Shown in pieces: positions 1-7,760 of a DNA stretch of 64,000 nt (positions are counted from its first letter, which is position 1; the number at the start of each line of letters is the position of its first letter). The position numbers were made by a program, and so were the translations under genes. Source of the stretch: Candidatus Thorarchaeota archaeon. Its GTDB lineage: Archaea; Asgardarchaeota; Thorarchaeia; Thorarchaeales; Thorarchaeaceae. The DNA is taken from positions 1 through 64,000 of the forward strand of contig RDOC01000003.1 in NCBI GenBank assembly GCA_011364985.1, written 5' to 3'. The notes under the pieces were generated by a model. The model did no database searches. It had not been told where the DNA came from and worked only from the letters and a program-made list of their open reading frames with translations.

Positions 1-53
1 CTGAGAATGTGCAAGAAACACGCACAGAGCATCATAGCTGGAGTTGATACATC

Positions 54-413
54 ATGATGCAGGATGTAGGCTTGTTCATTGAGTCTTCGGTGGTGATCAT
101 CCTATGGACTATCACCGCTCTTCTGACTCTACTTGTTGGACGTAGATTGTCAGGGTGGGCAAGAAACGAGAATAGAGATACTGTGGATGACTTTGCCATT
201 TCTGTCACAGCAACGTTTTGCTTTGGGTTGATCATTACAGATACATTCTGGTTTGCATTCCAGGTTCTGTTCTACATTGGCCAACCCCTTAATCTCATTC
301 AGCTTTTCGTATTTGTACTTGGATCAATGGTGTCCATATTGATTTCTCTAATGTTGAGCTTTTCATCAGATTTTAAGAAATTCAGAATGCGATCACAAAG
401 TACGCAGCTATAG
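54..413 (+). CDS. small multi-pass membrane protein, unknown function
   Basis: A 119-residue protein with about three hydrophobic segments (roughly residues 10-30, 47-72 and 82-105), ending in a basic cytoplasmic-looking tail (KKFRMRSQS). I do not recognise a family. It lies four bases upstream of a broken gene of the DLSRH/TGPWP family and is probably part of the same repetitive membrane-protein cluster. The start is one of two adjacent ATG codons; no strong ribosome binding site is visible. It could be a decayed relative of the other small membrane partners in this cluster. Confidence 0.5.
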   Translation: MMQDVGLFIESSVVIILWTITALLTLLVGRRLSGWARNENRDTVDDFAISVTATFCFGLIITDTFWFAFQVLFYIGQPLNLIQLFVFVLGSMVSILISLMLSFSSDFKKFRMRSQSTQL

Positions 414-417
414 TCTT

Positions 418-1275
418 GTGGAGGTCGTTAACGATGGATTTTCCATCTTCATATACTCCATGGTTTTCAACTGCCAGAACGCCTCCTATGACCTAGTGGA
501 GATGAGGGTCCACGACATCCTGCTGGAGGTGGACCTCTCTCGTCATGACCCCAATAACCCCGGCCAGGAGCAGCTGTACGATGGGACGAGCAAAGGAGTA
601 TCAGAATCACAGCAAGCAAAGGAATTTGTCAGCAATTATGAGTAGTTTGCACATGATTCCTACACAGGAACTTGGCTCGGTCCATGGCCTGTATTCGAAT
701 TGACATGCAATCTTGCATTACATGGACTTGCTTTCCTTCTAGTCATTGCGATAGATATACTCGGTGAACTAAGTGTGAGTAGTTGTTCTTTTAGCCATCC
801 TGATTTGGAAGAAATGATTTAGGAAGAGCAAGAGGCGGCTATTGAAAAGGCAATGAGTCTTTCTACAATCCAAACCCTGCAAGTCATAATACTAGCCGCA
901 AGCTTTACAGCAATGTTTTTTGCCACCTTTCAGCTTCTTCCTTATGCGCAGGCGATTTATACTGCTGCAATGATTGCTTGGACGCTTGCAGCACTTGCGT
1001 TAATTTACACTCTCGCCGAACACTTTCTCAATGGAACCTTAACGAAGTTCACGGCAGCTTTGCGTATATTTAGCCTTGTATGAGGCCTCATAATAGCTGG
1101 GACAGTTATATCTGAGCAAGGTATTTTTGGTAAAGCTCTCAGTTCTCTCAATAAGTACCGAGTAGAGATGGTACAAGACTGGGGATATCATACTACATTC
1201 TTTTGGTGTTCAAGAGCACTTGTAGGACTGCTAGAGTTTTGTGTTCTAGCGGGTATCTTGGCATCTCCGGCATAA
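418..1275 (+). pseudogene. DLSRH/TGPWP-family membrane protein, broken by three in-frame stops
   Basis: One continuous frame from a GTG at 418 to TAA at 1273-1275 is interrupted by TAG (643), TAG (820) and TGA (1081) but has no frameshift. The N-terminal part holds EVDLSRHDPNNP followed by a Gln/Asp-rich stretch. After the first stop comes a TG-LGPWPV motif and hydrophobic segments. This matches the intact paralog at 2737-3489 (DLSRHDPNN, then TGPWPLLHSL), so it is a decayed copy. The three segments might still be made as separate short peptides (an ATG sits at 853). Its stop overlaps the start of the next broken gene (TAATG), which suggests an ancestral translationally coupled pair. TAG, TGA and TAA are all normal stops elsewhere in the window, so recoding is unlikely. 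Confidence 0.7.
511..588 (+). repeat. DLSRH leader repeat, copy 1
   Basis: First of five dispersed copies of a leader sequence with the common core ACCTCTCncGnCATGACC and translation DLSRHDPN. It is in frame in the broken gene 418-1275 and continues into EQLYDGT. Confidence 0.6.
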
Positions 1276-1712
1276 TGTATGAGATTTTAAGATATCTGCA
1301 GCAAATGATGAAGTATTTGCAAATCGGACTGCTTCCCTTCTGTCTTCTGATAATTGCATCATTTATGCCATTACTCATATTTGGTATATCTGGCTTGATT
1401 ACTCGAATCTATCGTAAACGAAAGAAATCGGAGCAGAGTACTCCACCACTTCCGGTTCGTCTATACGGTGCTTCAGTTCGCAGTCTTAGAGCAAGCATTC
1501 TAGTATACATTGGAGGAATATGCATTCTCTCTGGACTGCCATATGTGGCTCTTCTCACATTCTGGCAGTCGGATTTACCTTAATACATTGAGCTTTTTTC
1601 CTTTTGGGCACCTTTTTCCTTCATAATGATTCTTCTATATATTGGCGCAATCAGTCCAGATCCTACAGGCGGGCCTGGAAATCTCATTGAAAACGCAGAG
1701 GAACATGAATAG
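1275..1712 (+). pseudogene. membrane protein with one in-frame TAA
   Basis: Begins at the ATG in the TAATG overlap with the preceding broken gene. The frame carries an N-terminal hydrophobic stretch, a basic loop (RIYRKRKKSEQ) and two more hydrophobic segments. A TAA at 1581-1583 interrupts it, after which the same frame continues with further membrane-type residues to TAG at 1710-1712. No family is recognised. Position suggests it was the partner gene of the DLSRH/TGPWP protein, as 3497-4144 is of 2737-3489. The 126-residue product up to the TAA may still be made. Confidence 0.5.
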
Positions 1713-1735
1713 AAGGGCGACAAATAGATTGGCGC

Positions 1736-1775
1736 CTCTTCGACATCACCCTCCTCACGGACCTCTCAAGTCGAA
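1736..1775 (+). repeat. DLSRH leader repeat, copy 2 (truncated)
   Basis: Shares TCGACATCACCCTCCTCACG and the following ACCTCTC with copies 4 and 5, then diverges immediately after the DLS codons. It is a truncated remnant. Confidence 0.5.
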
Positions 1776-2171
1776 TACTCTGCATTTACAGGCAACTTGC
1801 CTTTGCTTGCCATTGCGATAGGAGCAACGATTGCATTGTTTTTCTTGACCTACAAGCTTGTATGGGATTTTGTGTGGGAGAGAGTGGATACTGGTCAGTG
1901 AAGCTATTTTGAAACAGGATGCGTGGTTGCCCTCCTTCCTTTTTCTACTCTTCTTGGAGCACTTGGTATGAATCCATTATCTTTCTTCGTTGCGCTTTTT
2001 GAATTTATTGAGGCAGAAGTTGCTACAAAGGCAATGGCCAAGTGTACCGGAAAGTTCGATGTGTTCAAACATTCTCTTTTTGCGATTGTTATTATAGGCG
2101 CCTTCGCCGGGATTCTATTTGCTCTTGCAGCCGTTTTGTTTATTCAATCAATTCGAAATGACCCATGGTGA
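1736..2171 (+). pseudogene. decayed membrane gene with truncated DLSRH leader
   Basis: Bases 1736-1775 match the start of the repeated leader (frame reading TLLTDLS), then similarity stops. A different frame continues into FTGN and a hydrophobic segment, is cut by TGA at 1899-1901, and goes on in frame as a 82-residue membrane protein from a GTG at 1923. The change of frame after DLS plus the nonsense codon make this a degenerate copy or a fusion of remnants. The last part (1923-2171) has two hydrophobic segments and may still be translated. Confidence 0.5.
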
Positions 2172-2611
2172 TGACATATGAACATCTTGAAATGGAATTA
2201 CACAGCCGGCAGCAATATCAAAGATGGAGGAAACCCTTGAAGATGAACTCGGTTCTCATGGTGGTGATTGGAGTTCCAGTTTGGTTTCTGCAAATGATTA
2301 TGTACAGCATCTACACTACTGCAGTGGACATTTTCAAGAGCCAAACCGATTCAAGAGATTTGGATGACGAGGGGAAATACTCGGTACTTCAAAGATGGGC
2401 CGAGCCCTGGGCTATGAACCAAAGGAAGCTTAACCAGATGGAGGCACTTGTTTTTGTTGCTTTCCTGCTATCAGGACTGGTTATCTCAATCAATGCTTCT
2501 ACATTGGAGGAATTTGATTTACTGGCATACATGTTTTTGATACCTTGGGGAGTTGTTTACATTCAAGAGATTATAATTGCAATCTGGATAGCAGCATCTA
2601 GAAGACTATAA
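2165..2611 (+). CDS. membrane protein, unknown
   Basis: A 148-residue protein with a polar N-terminus, a hydrophobic segment near residues 28-50, a charged middle part (QTDSRDLDDEGKYSVLQRW) and two further hydrophobic segments near residues 92-145. The start overlaps the end of the previous frame by a few bases; ATGs at 2165, 2171 and 2177 are all possible. No family is recognised. Its place in the repetitive cluster suggests it is one of the small membrane partners of the DLSRH/TGPWP proteins. Confidence 0.5.
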   Translation: MVMTYEHLEMELHSRQQYQRWRKPLKMNSVLMVVIGVPVWFLQMIMYSIYTTAVDIFKSQTDSRDLDDEGKYSVLQRWAEPWAMNQRKLNQMEALVFVAFLLSGLVISINASTLEEFDLLAYMFLIPWGVVYIQEIIIAIWIAASRRL

Positions 2612-2736
2612 TTTTGGAATACTCTGGGCTTGTTGTCGTGCTGAATCTGAGATCACTGAGGCAAAAGAACTGACTCGGTTCATGTCTGGCAAGACAGACA
2701 CAACAGGGGACATTTCAGAATCAGGCTGACGTCGTA

Positions 2737-3489
2737 GTGAAGAGTTTGGAGGTTGACCTGTCACGACACGACCCTAATAACTCCGACGACCCACCACCCA
2801 GCGGGGACCCAGAGGAGGGAACAGACTTCGATGGAACAGAACAAGGACTCTCACCAAGAACTCAGGCTGACGTGGATAGCCATCTATCAGATGCTGCGGA
2901 AAATATTGATTTCTATTGGACAGGTCCGTGGCCGTTACTGCACTCCTTGGTGATTGCTCAGGCCATCTTTCACATGGCTGTGGACCTCTTGGGCGACACT
3001 GTAGTGTATGAATCAGACTCAATGGGACTCAATGATGACGACTTCATTAATGCAATGTGGATATCGGCATTCATGTCCGAGATTTACGGATGGATCTACG
3101 GATTAATATTAGCATGTGCTATAGCTGAGAAGATCCCGACAGGTTGGTGGGGAATTGCCGGCGTGTTAATTACCATGGCTATGACACTCGGGTTTGCATG
3201 GTGCAATGCACATTTGTTAGTGGATAATGGCATATGGGCAGCGGGAGCCGCCGCTTTGTTCTTTCTCATCTTAGGAGTATCTTGTTTCTGCATCGCAGCA
3301 GGACTAAAAACCATAGGCGGTAGTGGAGCCACAGCGATTCTAAAGGCCCTTGCCTTTCTCGCGGGGACGACATTCGAAGCGATCAAGGCTGCCATCCAAT
3401 TCACAGTATGGAGCAAAAGCGTTTTTGTATTCCTAGGCTTTGTATTCGCATGCATCTATTGTCCACATTTCTTAAACTACGGGAGTTAA
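2737..3489 (+). CDS. DLSRH/TGPWP-family membrane protein, intact copy
   Basis: The best-preserved member of the local family: 250 residues, no interruption. Residues 4-14 read EVDLSRHDPNN, followed by a Pro/Asp/Gly-rich, probably disordered segment to about residue 60. Then comes WTGPWPLLHS and about five hydrophobic segments (roughly 65-85, 105-130, 135-160, 165-190 and 225-245). The DLSRH leader is therefore likely soluble and N-terminal to a membrane domain. The GTG start lies only a few codons before the motif and no strong ribosome binding site is visible, so the true start is uncertain. Seven bases separate it from 3497-4144, which suggests one transcript. Function unknown. Confidence 0.65.
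   Translation: MKSLEVDLSRHDPNNSDDPPPSGDPEEGTDFDGTEQGLSPRTQADVDSHLSDAAENIDFYWTGPWPLLHSLVIAQAIFHMAVDLLGDTVVYESDSMGLNDDDFINAMWISAFMSEIYGWIYGLILACAIAEKIPTGWWGIAGVLITMAMTLGFAWCNAHLLVDNGIWAAGAAALFFLILGVSCFCIAAGLKTIGGSGATAILKALAFLAGTTFEAIKAAIQFTVWSKSVFVFLGFVFACIYCPHFLNYGS
2747..2797 (+). repeat. DLSRH leader repeat, copy 3
   Basis: In frame at the very start of the intact gene 2737-3489, reading EVDLSRHDPNN. The downstream part is expanded with Pro/Asp/Gly codons before a conserved DGT. Confidence 0.6.
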
Positions 3490-3496
3490 CAGGAAA

Positions 3497-4144
3497 ATGG
3501 AAGACATTATCTTGGGCGCCGCAGGCGCAGTTGCATTGTTCCTAGCCATTGCCATAGTCGAGTTGCCATTTGAAGAAGAAGAGAAGAGGAGAATGAGTGA
3601 TGGAGCAAGGGGATCATCATTTCCTTTCGCCAAAACAATCCAAAGCTTTTATCAGACAAACTTCAGGAGATGGTATGCTTCATGGTTGAGTTTGTCCGTT
3701 GCAGGATGGGCACTCATTGAATACTACTTACTCATTTCAATCCCAAGGATAGTAGAACTCGAGCCGTCAATAGCGCCAACTGTTCCATTTGTGCTGTTGT
3801 TCTTTCTCGCTGCACCTATTCTGCTTACTTGGGCGAAAGCACGAGAGATTTCCTCTATCACAAAAGGCAGGACCCAGGATGAACTTCCGAAGCCTCCGAC
3901 ACCAGAATTCTCTACCTCGGCTCTTAAGAGCGCCAGGCTGTATATGATTGCTGTGGTCATTCTGTGCAGCTTCGTGATGCTGCTGATGGTATTCATGCCT
4001 GCCTTGTCTCTGGCCTATTCCCTGCTTATTGGTATCTTGGTTCCAGTCATCATTTGTGTAGGCGGAGGGTACCTGCTCATCATTTCACAAAATGCGTCAG
4101 AACAAAGCACTTCTGTTTCTAATAATGATGTGGAATCAGACTAG
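3497..4144 (+). CDS. membrane protein partner of the DLSRH/TGPWP family
   Basis: A 215-residue protein: one N-terminal hydrophobic segment (about 5-22), an acidic/basic stretch (EEEEKRR), two hydrophobic segments near 58-80 and 90-108, a soluble loop, and two more near 147-195, with a polar C-terminal tail. The ATG follows AGGAAA closely, which may serve as a weak ribosome binding site. It sits just after the intact DLSRH/TGPWP gene, so it probably encodes its partner. No known family is recognised. Confidence 0.6.
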   Translation: MEDIILGAAGAVALFLAIAIVELPFEEEEKRRMSDGARGSSFPFAKTIQSFYQTNFRRWYASWLSLSVAGWALIEYYLLISIPRIVELEPSIAPTVPFVLLFFLAAPILLTWAKAREISSITKGRTQDELPKPPTPEFSTSALKSARLYMIAVVILCSFVMLLMVFMPALSLAYSLLIGILVPVIICVGGGYLLIISQNASEQSTSVSNNDVESD

Positions 4145-4168
4145 ATGATCTCTTCAAGGAACTCATAG

Positions 4169-4243
4169 TATCACCCTCCTCACGGACCTCTCCAGACACA
4201 ACCTCAATCACCCCGGCGGGGCGCAGCTGCATGATGGAACTCC
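4169..4243 (+). repeat. DLSRH leader repeat, copy 4
   Basis: Reads TDLSRHNLNHP and then QLHDGTPEGL. It is in phase with the following frame but has no usual start codon upstream. Confidence 0.6.
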
Positions 4244-4948
4244 CGAAGGATTGGCAATCCAGCAAAACAAGGATGAGCAGGAAATACACGCTCAGCTGAT
4301 AGCGGAGAATTATGCAAAGGGAAATTGGACAGGGCCTTGGCCAGTATACCACATCTATGTTCTGTCTGCTTCTTTGTCACTTCTTGCCCACATTACTGTT
4401 GACATTCTATTTAGTTTCAACCTTGTCTATATTGGCTTTTTCTCGTGGTTTTTCGATTTATTAGACTTGCCAACTGAGGAGTTTGATTTCTGGATTGGTC
4501 TTCTTGATATGGAAACGAACTGGCTGGTAGCTGGGGCTGCTGTCGCTGCATTTCATGCGATGACCGCTGCGATGATGGTCTTTGATTATACAAAGGCATT
4601 GCCTGCACTTGCAGCCGGCGCTAGCGCATGGGTGTTCACGGCAGCCCTTTGCCATGTAGCTGCACAATTCTTTGCTACTGAGTGTGAATATCCCACTTTG
4701 GCTGCCCTTTTTTGGTTGACTATACTCATTCAATGCGCCACTAATGTAGTTGGAGCGATAAGAATCAAGGACAAAATAGTGGATTTCTACAGGCCATCGC
4801 AAAAGGCTTATTCGGGTTCTTGGGAAAACATGGAGTCAAGGTTCCATGGAGCGAAGGCAGGTTGAAATTCGCATGGGCAACACTATCGTCTACAATTCTG
4901 TTGATGGGACTGTGTGTCTACTGGATATTCCAATATGCAAGTTATTAG
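4170..4948 (+). pseudogene. DLSRH/TGPWP-family membrane protein, frameshifted copy
   Basis: A frame with TDLSRHNLNHP at 4182-4215 runs in phase into a TTG at 4251 and on through NWTGPWPVYH and several hydrophobic segments to a stop at 4863-4865. Compared with the intact paralog (2737-3489), the C-terminal part is in another frame: from about 4780 the second frame reads GFLQAIAKGLFGFL and ends in a last hydrophobic segment at TAG 4946-4948. A single frameshift near 4770-4785 explains this. The leader has no ATG, GTG or TTG start in frame upstream, so expression would have to begin at 4251. It may be a pseudogene or contain a sequencing error. Confidence 0.6.
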
Positions 4949-4961
4949 GAGTTTATGAACA

Positions 4962-5585
4962 ATGAATCTCTTAGAGATTGTTGAGTGGATGTGGCCTTCA
5001 TGGGCTTGGGCTTTTCCTTTAATTGGAATTCCATGACTTCTCTTCTGGGCGCTATATCACGCTCTTGAACAACCGGTACTTGCTACTCTAATGAGTGAGT
5101 ATTTGCAGGAAACGCATGATATTGAAGTCAAGACCCCAACCTCAGCCTTTGCACGTTGGTGCGTGAGGCAGTACATAGCCCATCCTGCAATCTACGACAT
5201 CGTTGTGATTTCCAGTAGGCTTATTTCCTGTGGGTTGTTGATTTTGGTGATACTAACTACTGCGGCCCCAGAGATTGCATTCATTGTATCCATTATCCTT
5301 TTCTTCCAGATTTGGGGTAGAAGAAAATCGCCCACAATTGAGGGCTACGCAATAAAACTCGGCGAAGGTAAGATTGAGGGAGGTCTTATTGATGATGCTC
5401 GTAGGTTTGAAGTTCTATCCGGAAACGACTTGGAGAAAGGACTGGACAAGGTTCTTGCAGATATCACCCAGAAAGAATCTGAACCAAACGAGAGCATTCG
5501 GCCGACTCTGAGGACCATGGCCCTCCATAATGATGAATTGGGTCACATTGCAAGGAAAAGGCTCATCGAACTCGACCAAGAATGA
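4962..5585 (+). pseudogene. membrane-anchored protein with one in-frame TGA
   Basis: An ATG at 4962 opens a frame with a tryptophan-rich hydrophobic N-terminus. TGA at 5034-5036 interrupts it, and the frame then continues without shift to TGA at 5583-5585. From the internal ATG at 5091 a 164-residue protein remains: two hydrophobic segments (about 30-75) and a soluble C-terminal half (KLGEGKIEGGLIDDARRF...). No family is recognised. It fills the partner position after the frameshifted DLSRH copy. The C-terminal part may still be expressed from 5091. Confidence 0.5.
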
Positions 5586-5609
5586 TTACCCGAGAAAAAT
5601 ACTGGTATT

Positions 5610-5675
5610 CATCACGGACCTCTCCCGACATGACCCCAATCACCCCAACCAGGAACAGAACTATGATAGGACATG
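5610..5675 (+). repeat. DLSRH leader repeat, copy 5 (terminal remnant)
   Basis: Reads TDLSRHDPNHPNQEQNYDRT and then TGA. The rest of the gene is missing, so this copy marks the right end of the repetitive cluster. Confidence 0.55.
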
Positions 5676-6284
5676 ACATTCAGAAAGTCAGAATCTGATG
5701 ATTTGCGATTTGGATCATGAATTCTGCATCTACGAGGAATTTCCTTGGGAGCCGTTGTTCTCCCTCTCCCATACTACAATTACTTTCTTTCTTCGTCACT
5801 CGGTTCGTCTATTGCACACAGACCAGATACATGAATTAGCATTTTGCCGTGGTCGTCTTCGCGAAAGAGATAGTACTCTAGCTTCTTGAATAATCTTGAC
5901 TTCTTGCTCTGGTCTGTCAGTCTCTTCTTCTAGATTGAATTGCGCAAATGACAGGCAAAAGAAATCTCGTCTTATGTCACTAGACTATGTGACCATTAGA
6001 TAGACTTGCATCTTTCTATCAGAGAGGAAGAGTCATTATTTAGAATTCCTGCTTATTATTTAGAAGTAAAACTTCTAAAATTACTGGCCAAATGTTTAGA
6101 TTTATGGATGAATAATTGTTGTTTTTCTGTTAATTCTGAATTATGGAGAACAACCTTCATCATGCATTTGTCATACTGTGCCTCAGTTCGCCTCATAGAA
6201 ACGTTTCATAAAAGGCCTCATTTTGACTTCATGAGTTATAAGAAAGGTGCAACGATAGTTTGAATCATCAGTTCAGTTGAGGAG
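5676..6284. other. intergenic region upstream of the RiPP-like operon
   Basis: About 600 bases without a convincing gene; the open frames here lack ribosome binding sites and protein-like composition. The right part is strongly AT-rich and holds a perfect inverted repeat at 6059-6079. It probably contains the operon promoter. Confidence 0.4.
6059..6079. promoter_or_regulatory. perfect palindrome, possible operator
   Basis: TTTAGAAGT, three A residues, then ACTTCTAAA: a 9-bp perfect inverted repeat with a 3-base spacer, about 210 bases before the wHTH gene at 6291. A dimeric repressor, perhaps the wHTH protein itself, could bind here. The role is inferred from symmetry only. Confidence 0.35.
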
Positions 6285-6290
6285 GAGAAA

Positions 6291-6905
6291 TTGCCAAGGG
6301 TAAGTACACCGAAGATGATTGATTCAGTAGACGAATTCAAGGAATTCGTAGGACTGTTTGGTAGATCAGGGACAAGGAAAGCTGCAATTGCGGCTATGAA
6401 GTCCCTTCCGAACAAAGAGAGGGGTTCTTCAGATATTGGAAAGATGGCTGGAGTCACCTCCGCAGACGCCAAGAAGACCGTAACCAAGCTCAAATCGATA
6501 GGGATAGTTCATGATACGCCAAGCCGACGCTTTCGGGCAAGTCGAAGCATTGGGTGGACGGATAACCTCATCAGGCAGCTGAGCACACTTCCTCTTGAAC
6601 AACAAGAGAAACTTATTTACTACGCAATTCTAGCACAGAAAGAAAGTATCTCTGATACTGCCAAATTCTGGAGGACGAGAGGCAACACCACCAAATGGTT
6701 GAATGAGTGGGGGCAAGCAAGGCCGAGATTGAGCTTCGGAATGAAATACATTCCCGCATCAATGGCGGCAGATGTTGCAAAGGTAATGGAGAGGTTTGAG
6801 AAAGATCTCAGTGCCACCATTACACAGAAAGAAACAGCAATGGGAGAAGGAGAGGTCGACGAACCATTACTGCTGCTCCAATGGCTGGTAGTACCTACTG
6901 GTTGA
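6291..6905 (+). CDS. winged-helix protein heading the RiPP-like operon
   Basis: A 204-residue soluble protein starting at TTG, six bases after a clear GAGGAGGAG ribosome binding site. Residues about 20-85 look like a winged helix: a helix with RSGTRKAAIAAMKSLPNK, then SSDIGKMAGVTSADAKKTVTKLKSIGIVHDT, the usual two-helix-plus-wing order. The C-terminal half is helical and of unknown fold. Only 23 bases separate it from the small Cys-rich precursor gene. It may regulate the operon, or bind the precursor or its leader. No exact family is recognised, and its role in regulation is inference. Confidence 0.65.
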   Translation: MPRVSTPKMIDSVDEFKEFVGLFGRSGTRKAAIAAMKSLPNKERGSSDIGKMAGVTSADAKKTVTKLKSIGIVHDTPSRRFRASRSIGWTDNLIRQLSTLPLEQQEKLIYYAILAQKESISDTAKFWRTRGNTTKWLNEWGQARPRLSFGMKYIPASMAADVAKVMERFEKDLSATITQKETAMGEGEVDEPLLLLQWLVVPTG

Positions 6906-6928
6906 AAAGGTTGTGGAGGAGTACATAG

Positions 6929-7036
6929 ATGGAATTGGAATGGATCGAGGAACCTATCGATGTGTGGGAAACTACAGAAGAACTTGAAGCATGCAGTTGC
7001 TTCACGGCATGCTTTACTTGTGTTCTCTTCTGGTAG
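6929..7036 (+). CDS. Cys-rich RiPP precursor peptide candidate (35 aa)
   Basis: A 35-codon frame from ATG to TAG with GGAGGAG seven bases upstream, one of the best ribosome binding sites in the operon. Residues 1-20 are strongly acidic (WIEEPIDVWETTEELE) and look like a leader. Residues 21-31 read ACSCFTACFTC, followed by VLFW at the C-terminus. The four cysteines (22, 24, 28, 31) sit among Thr, Ser, Ala and Phe, the pattern of sactipeptide and other radical-SAM thioether peptides. It lies directly before an HEXXH protease and a radical SAM/SPASM enzyme. The likely fate is leader-guided crosslinking and leader removal. The product and its activity cannot be read from the sequence. Confidence 0.7.
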   Translation: MELEWIEEPIDVWETTEELEACSCFTACFTCVLFW

Positions 7037-7071
7037 CGGAAGCGACATCTAGTCAGAATCAAGATTACGAT

Positions 7072-7740
7072 GTGAAGTCTTTGTCTGACACCGAAATCTC
7101 GGTACATGCAGAATATCAGGACTTCCTTGCCAGAGTGGTGAGAATCTTACGCCATACGAAGAAGGTTGTGGGATACGAAAAGAAAGTAACATTGAAACTG
7201 CTTTCAACAAAGGGCGCACTTAACCATAGCGCGTTCCTCGATAGGAGAGGCGCAATTGTACTGGCAGCAGATCTGTCCACTTTGTTGATGGATGATGAGG
7301 AGCTGACTGGTGTACTCATCCATGAGATGATACACAAGAAGCACCGGAAGCAGTTCTTCAACGTGATGAGAGCCGTTTTAGAAAGACTGGTCGGGACTCC
7401 GTATCTTAATCCCAGTTTCGATTCTATTGCATTCGCATATTCAAAGAGCTTTGCAGAGTACTATGTTGTTCAGAAAAGAGCATATCGATTAGATAATCGC
7501 GCCACTGAGAGAATCCTAAGAAAATCCTGTGTTTCAATTGAGAGTCAACTCAGTTCTGTTACCGCCTTCTTTCGGTGTCTAGTTGCAGTATCAGTCTTGG
7601 AGGGAGTCGAGAGTATTCCATTTATTCAAGAGATTGCCAAGGATTGGAGGGCTGGTAGATTCTCAAAACAGCATCTACGAGGCATAAGAGCTAAACTACG
7701 TGAAAAGCAGATTCTGTATAGCACGGAAGTACTGGTTTAG
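7072..7740 (+). CDS. HEXXH metallopeptidase (M48-like), probable leader protease
   Basis: A protein of about 222 residues with DDEELTGVLIHEMIHKKHR near its middle, a canonical HEXXH zinc site in an M48-like setting. A third ligand would be expected in the region FAEYYVVQKRAYRLDNRA. There are no clear membrane spans, unlike HtpX or Ste24. The open frame extends upstream to 6991, but that overlaps the precursor peptide in another frame. GTG at 7072 or TTG at 7081 are better starts, probably translated by coupling to the precursor. Position between precursor and maturase suggests it removes the leader. The start and substrate are uncertain. Confidence 0.65.
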   Translation: MKSLSDTEISVHAEYQDFLARVVRILRHTKKVVGYEKKVTLKLLSTKGALNHSAFLDRRGAIVLAADLSTLLMDDEELTGVLIHEMIHKKHRKQFFNVMRAVLERLVGTPYLNPSFDSIAFAYSKSFAEYYVVQKRAYRLDNRATERILRKSCVSIESQLSSVTAFFRCLVAVSVLEGVESIPFIQEIAKDWRAGRFSKQHLRGIRAKLREKQILYSTEVLV

Positions 7741-7760
7741 GGAAAAGGAGGAGAAAGCCA

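Noticed and set aside
418-1275. In-frame TAG codons read as pyrrolysine or another recoded amino acid
   Set aside because: TGA and TAA also interrupt the same genes, and TAG ends many sound genes in the window (for example 7740 and 54-413), so general recoding does not fit.
5698-6263. Open frames at 5698-5889 and 6006-6263
   Set aside because: They have no ribosome binding site and unusual composition in an AT-rich promoter region.
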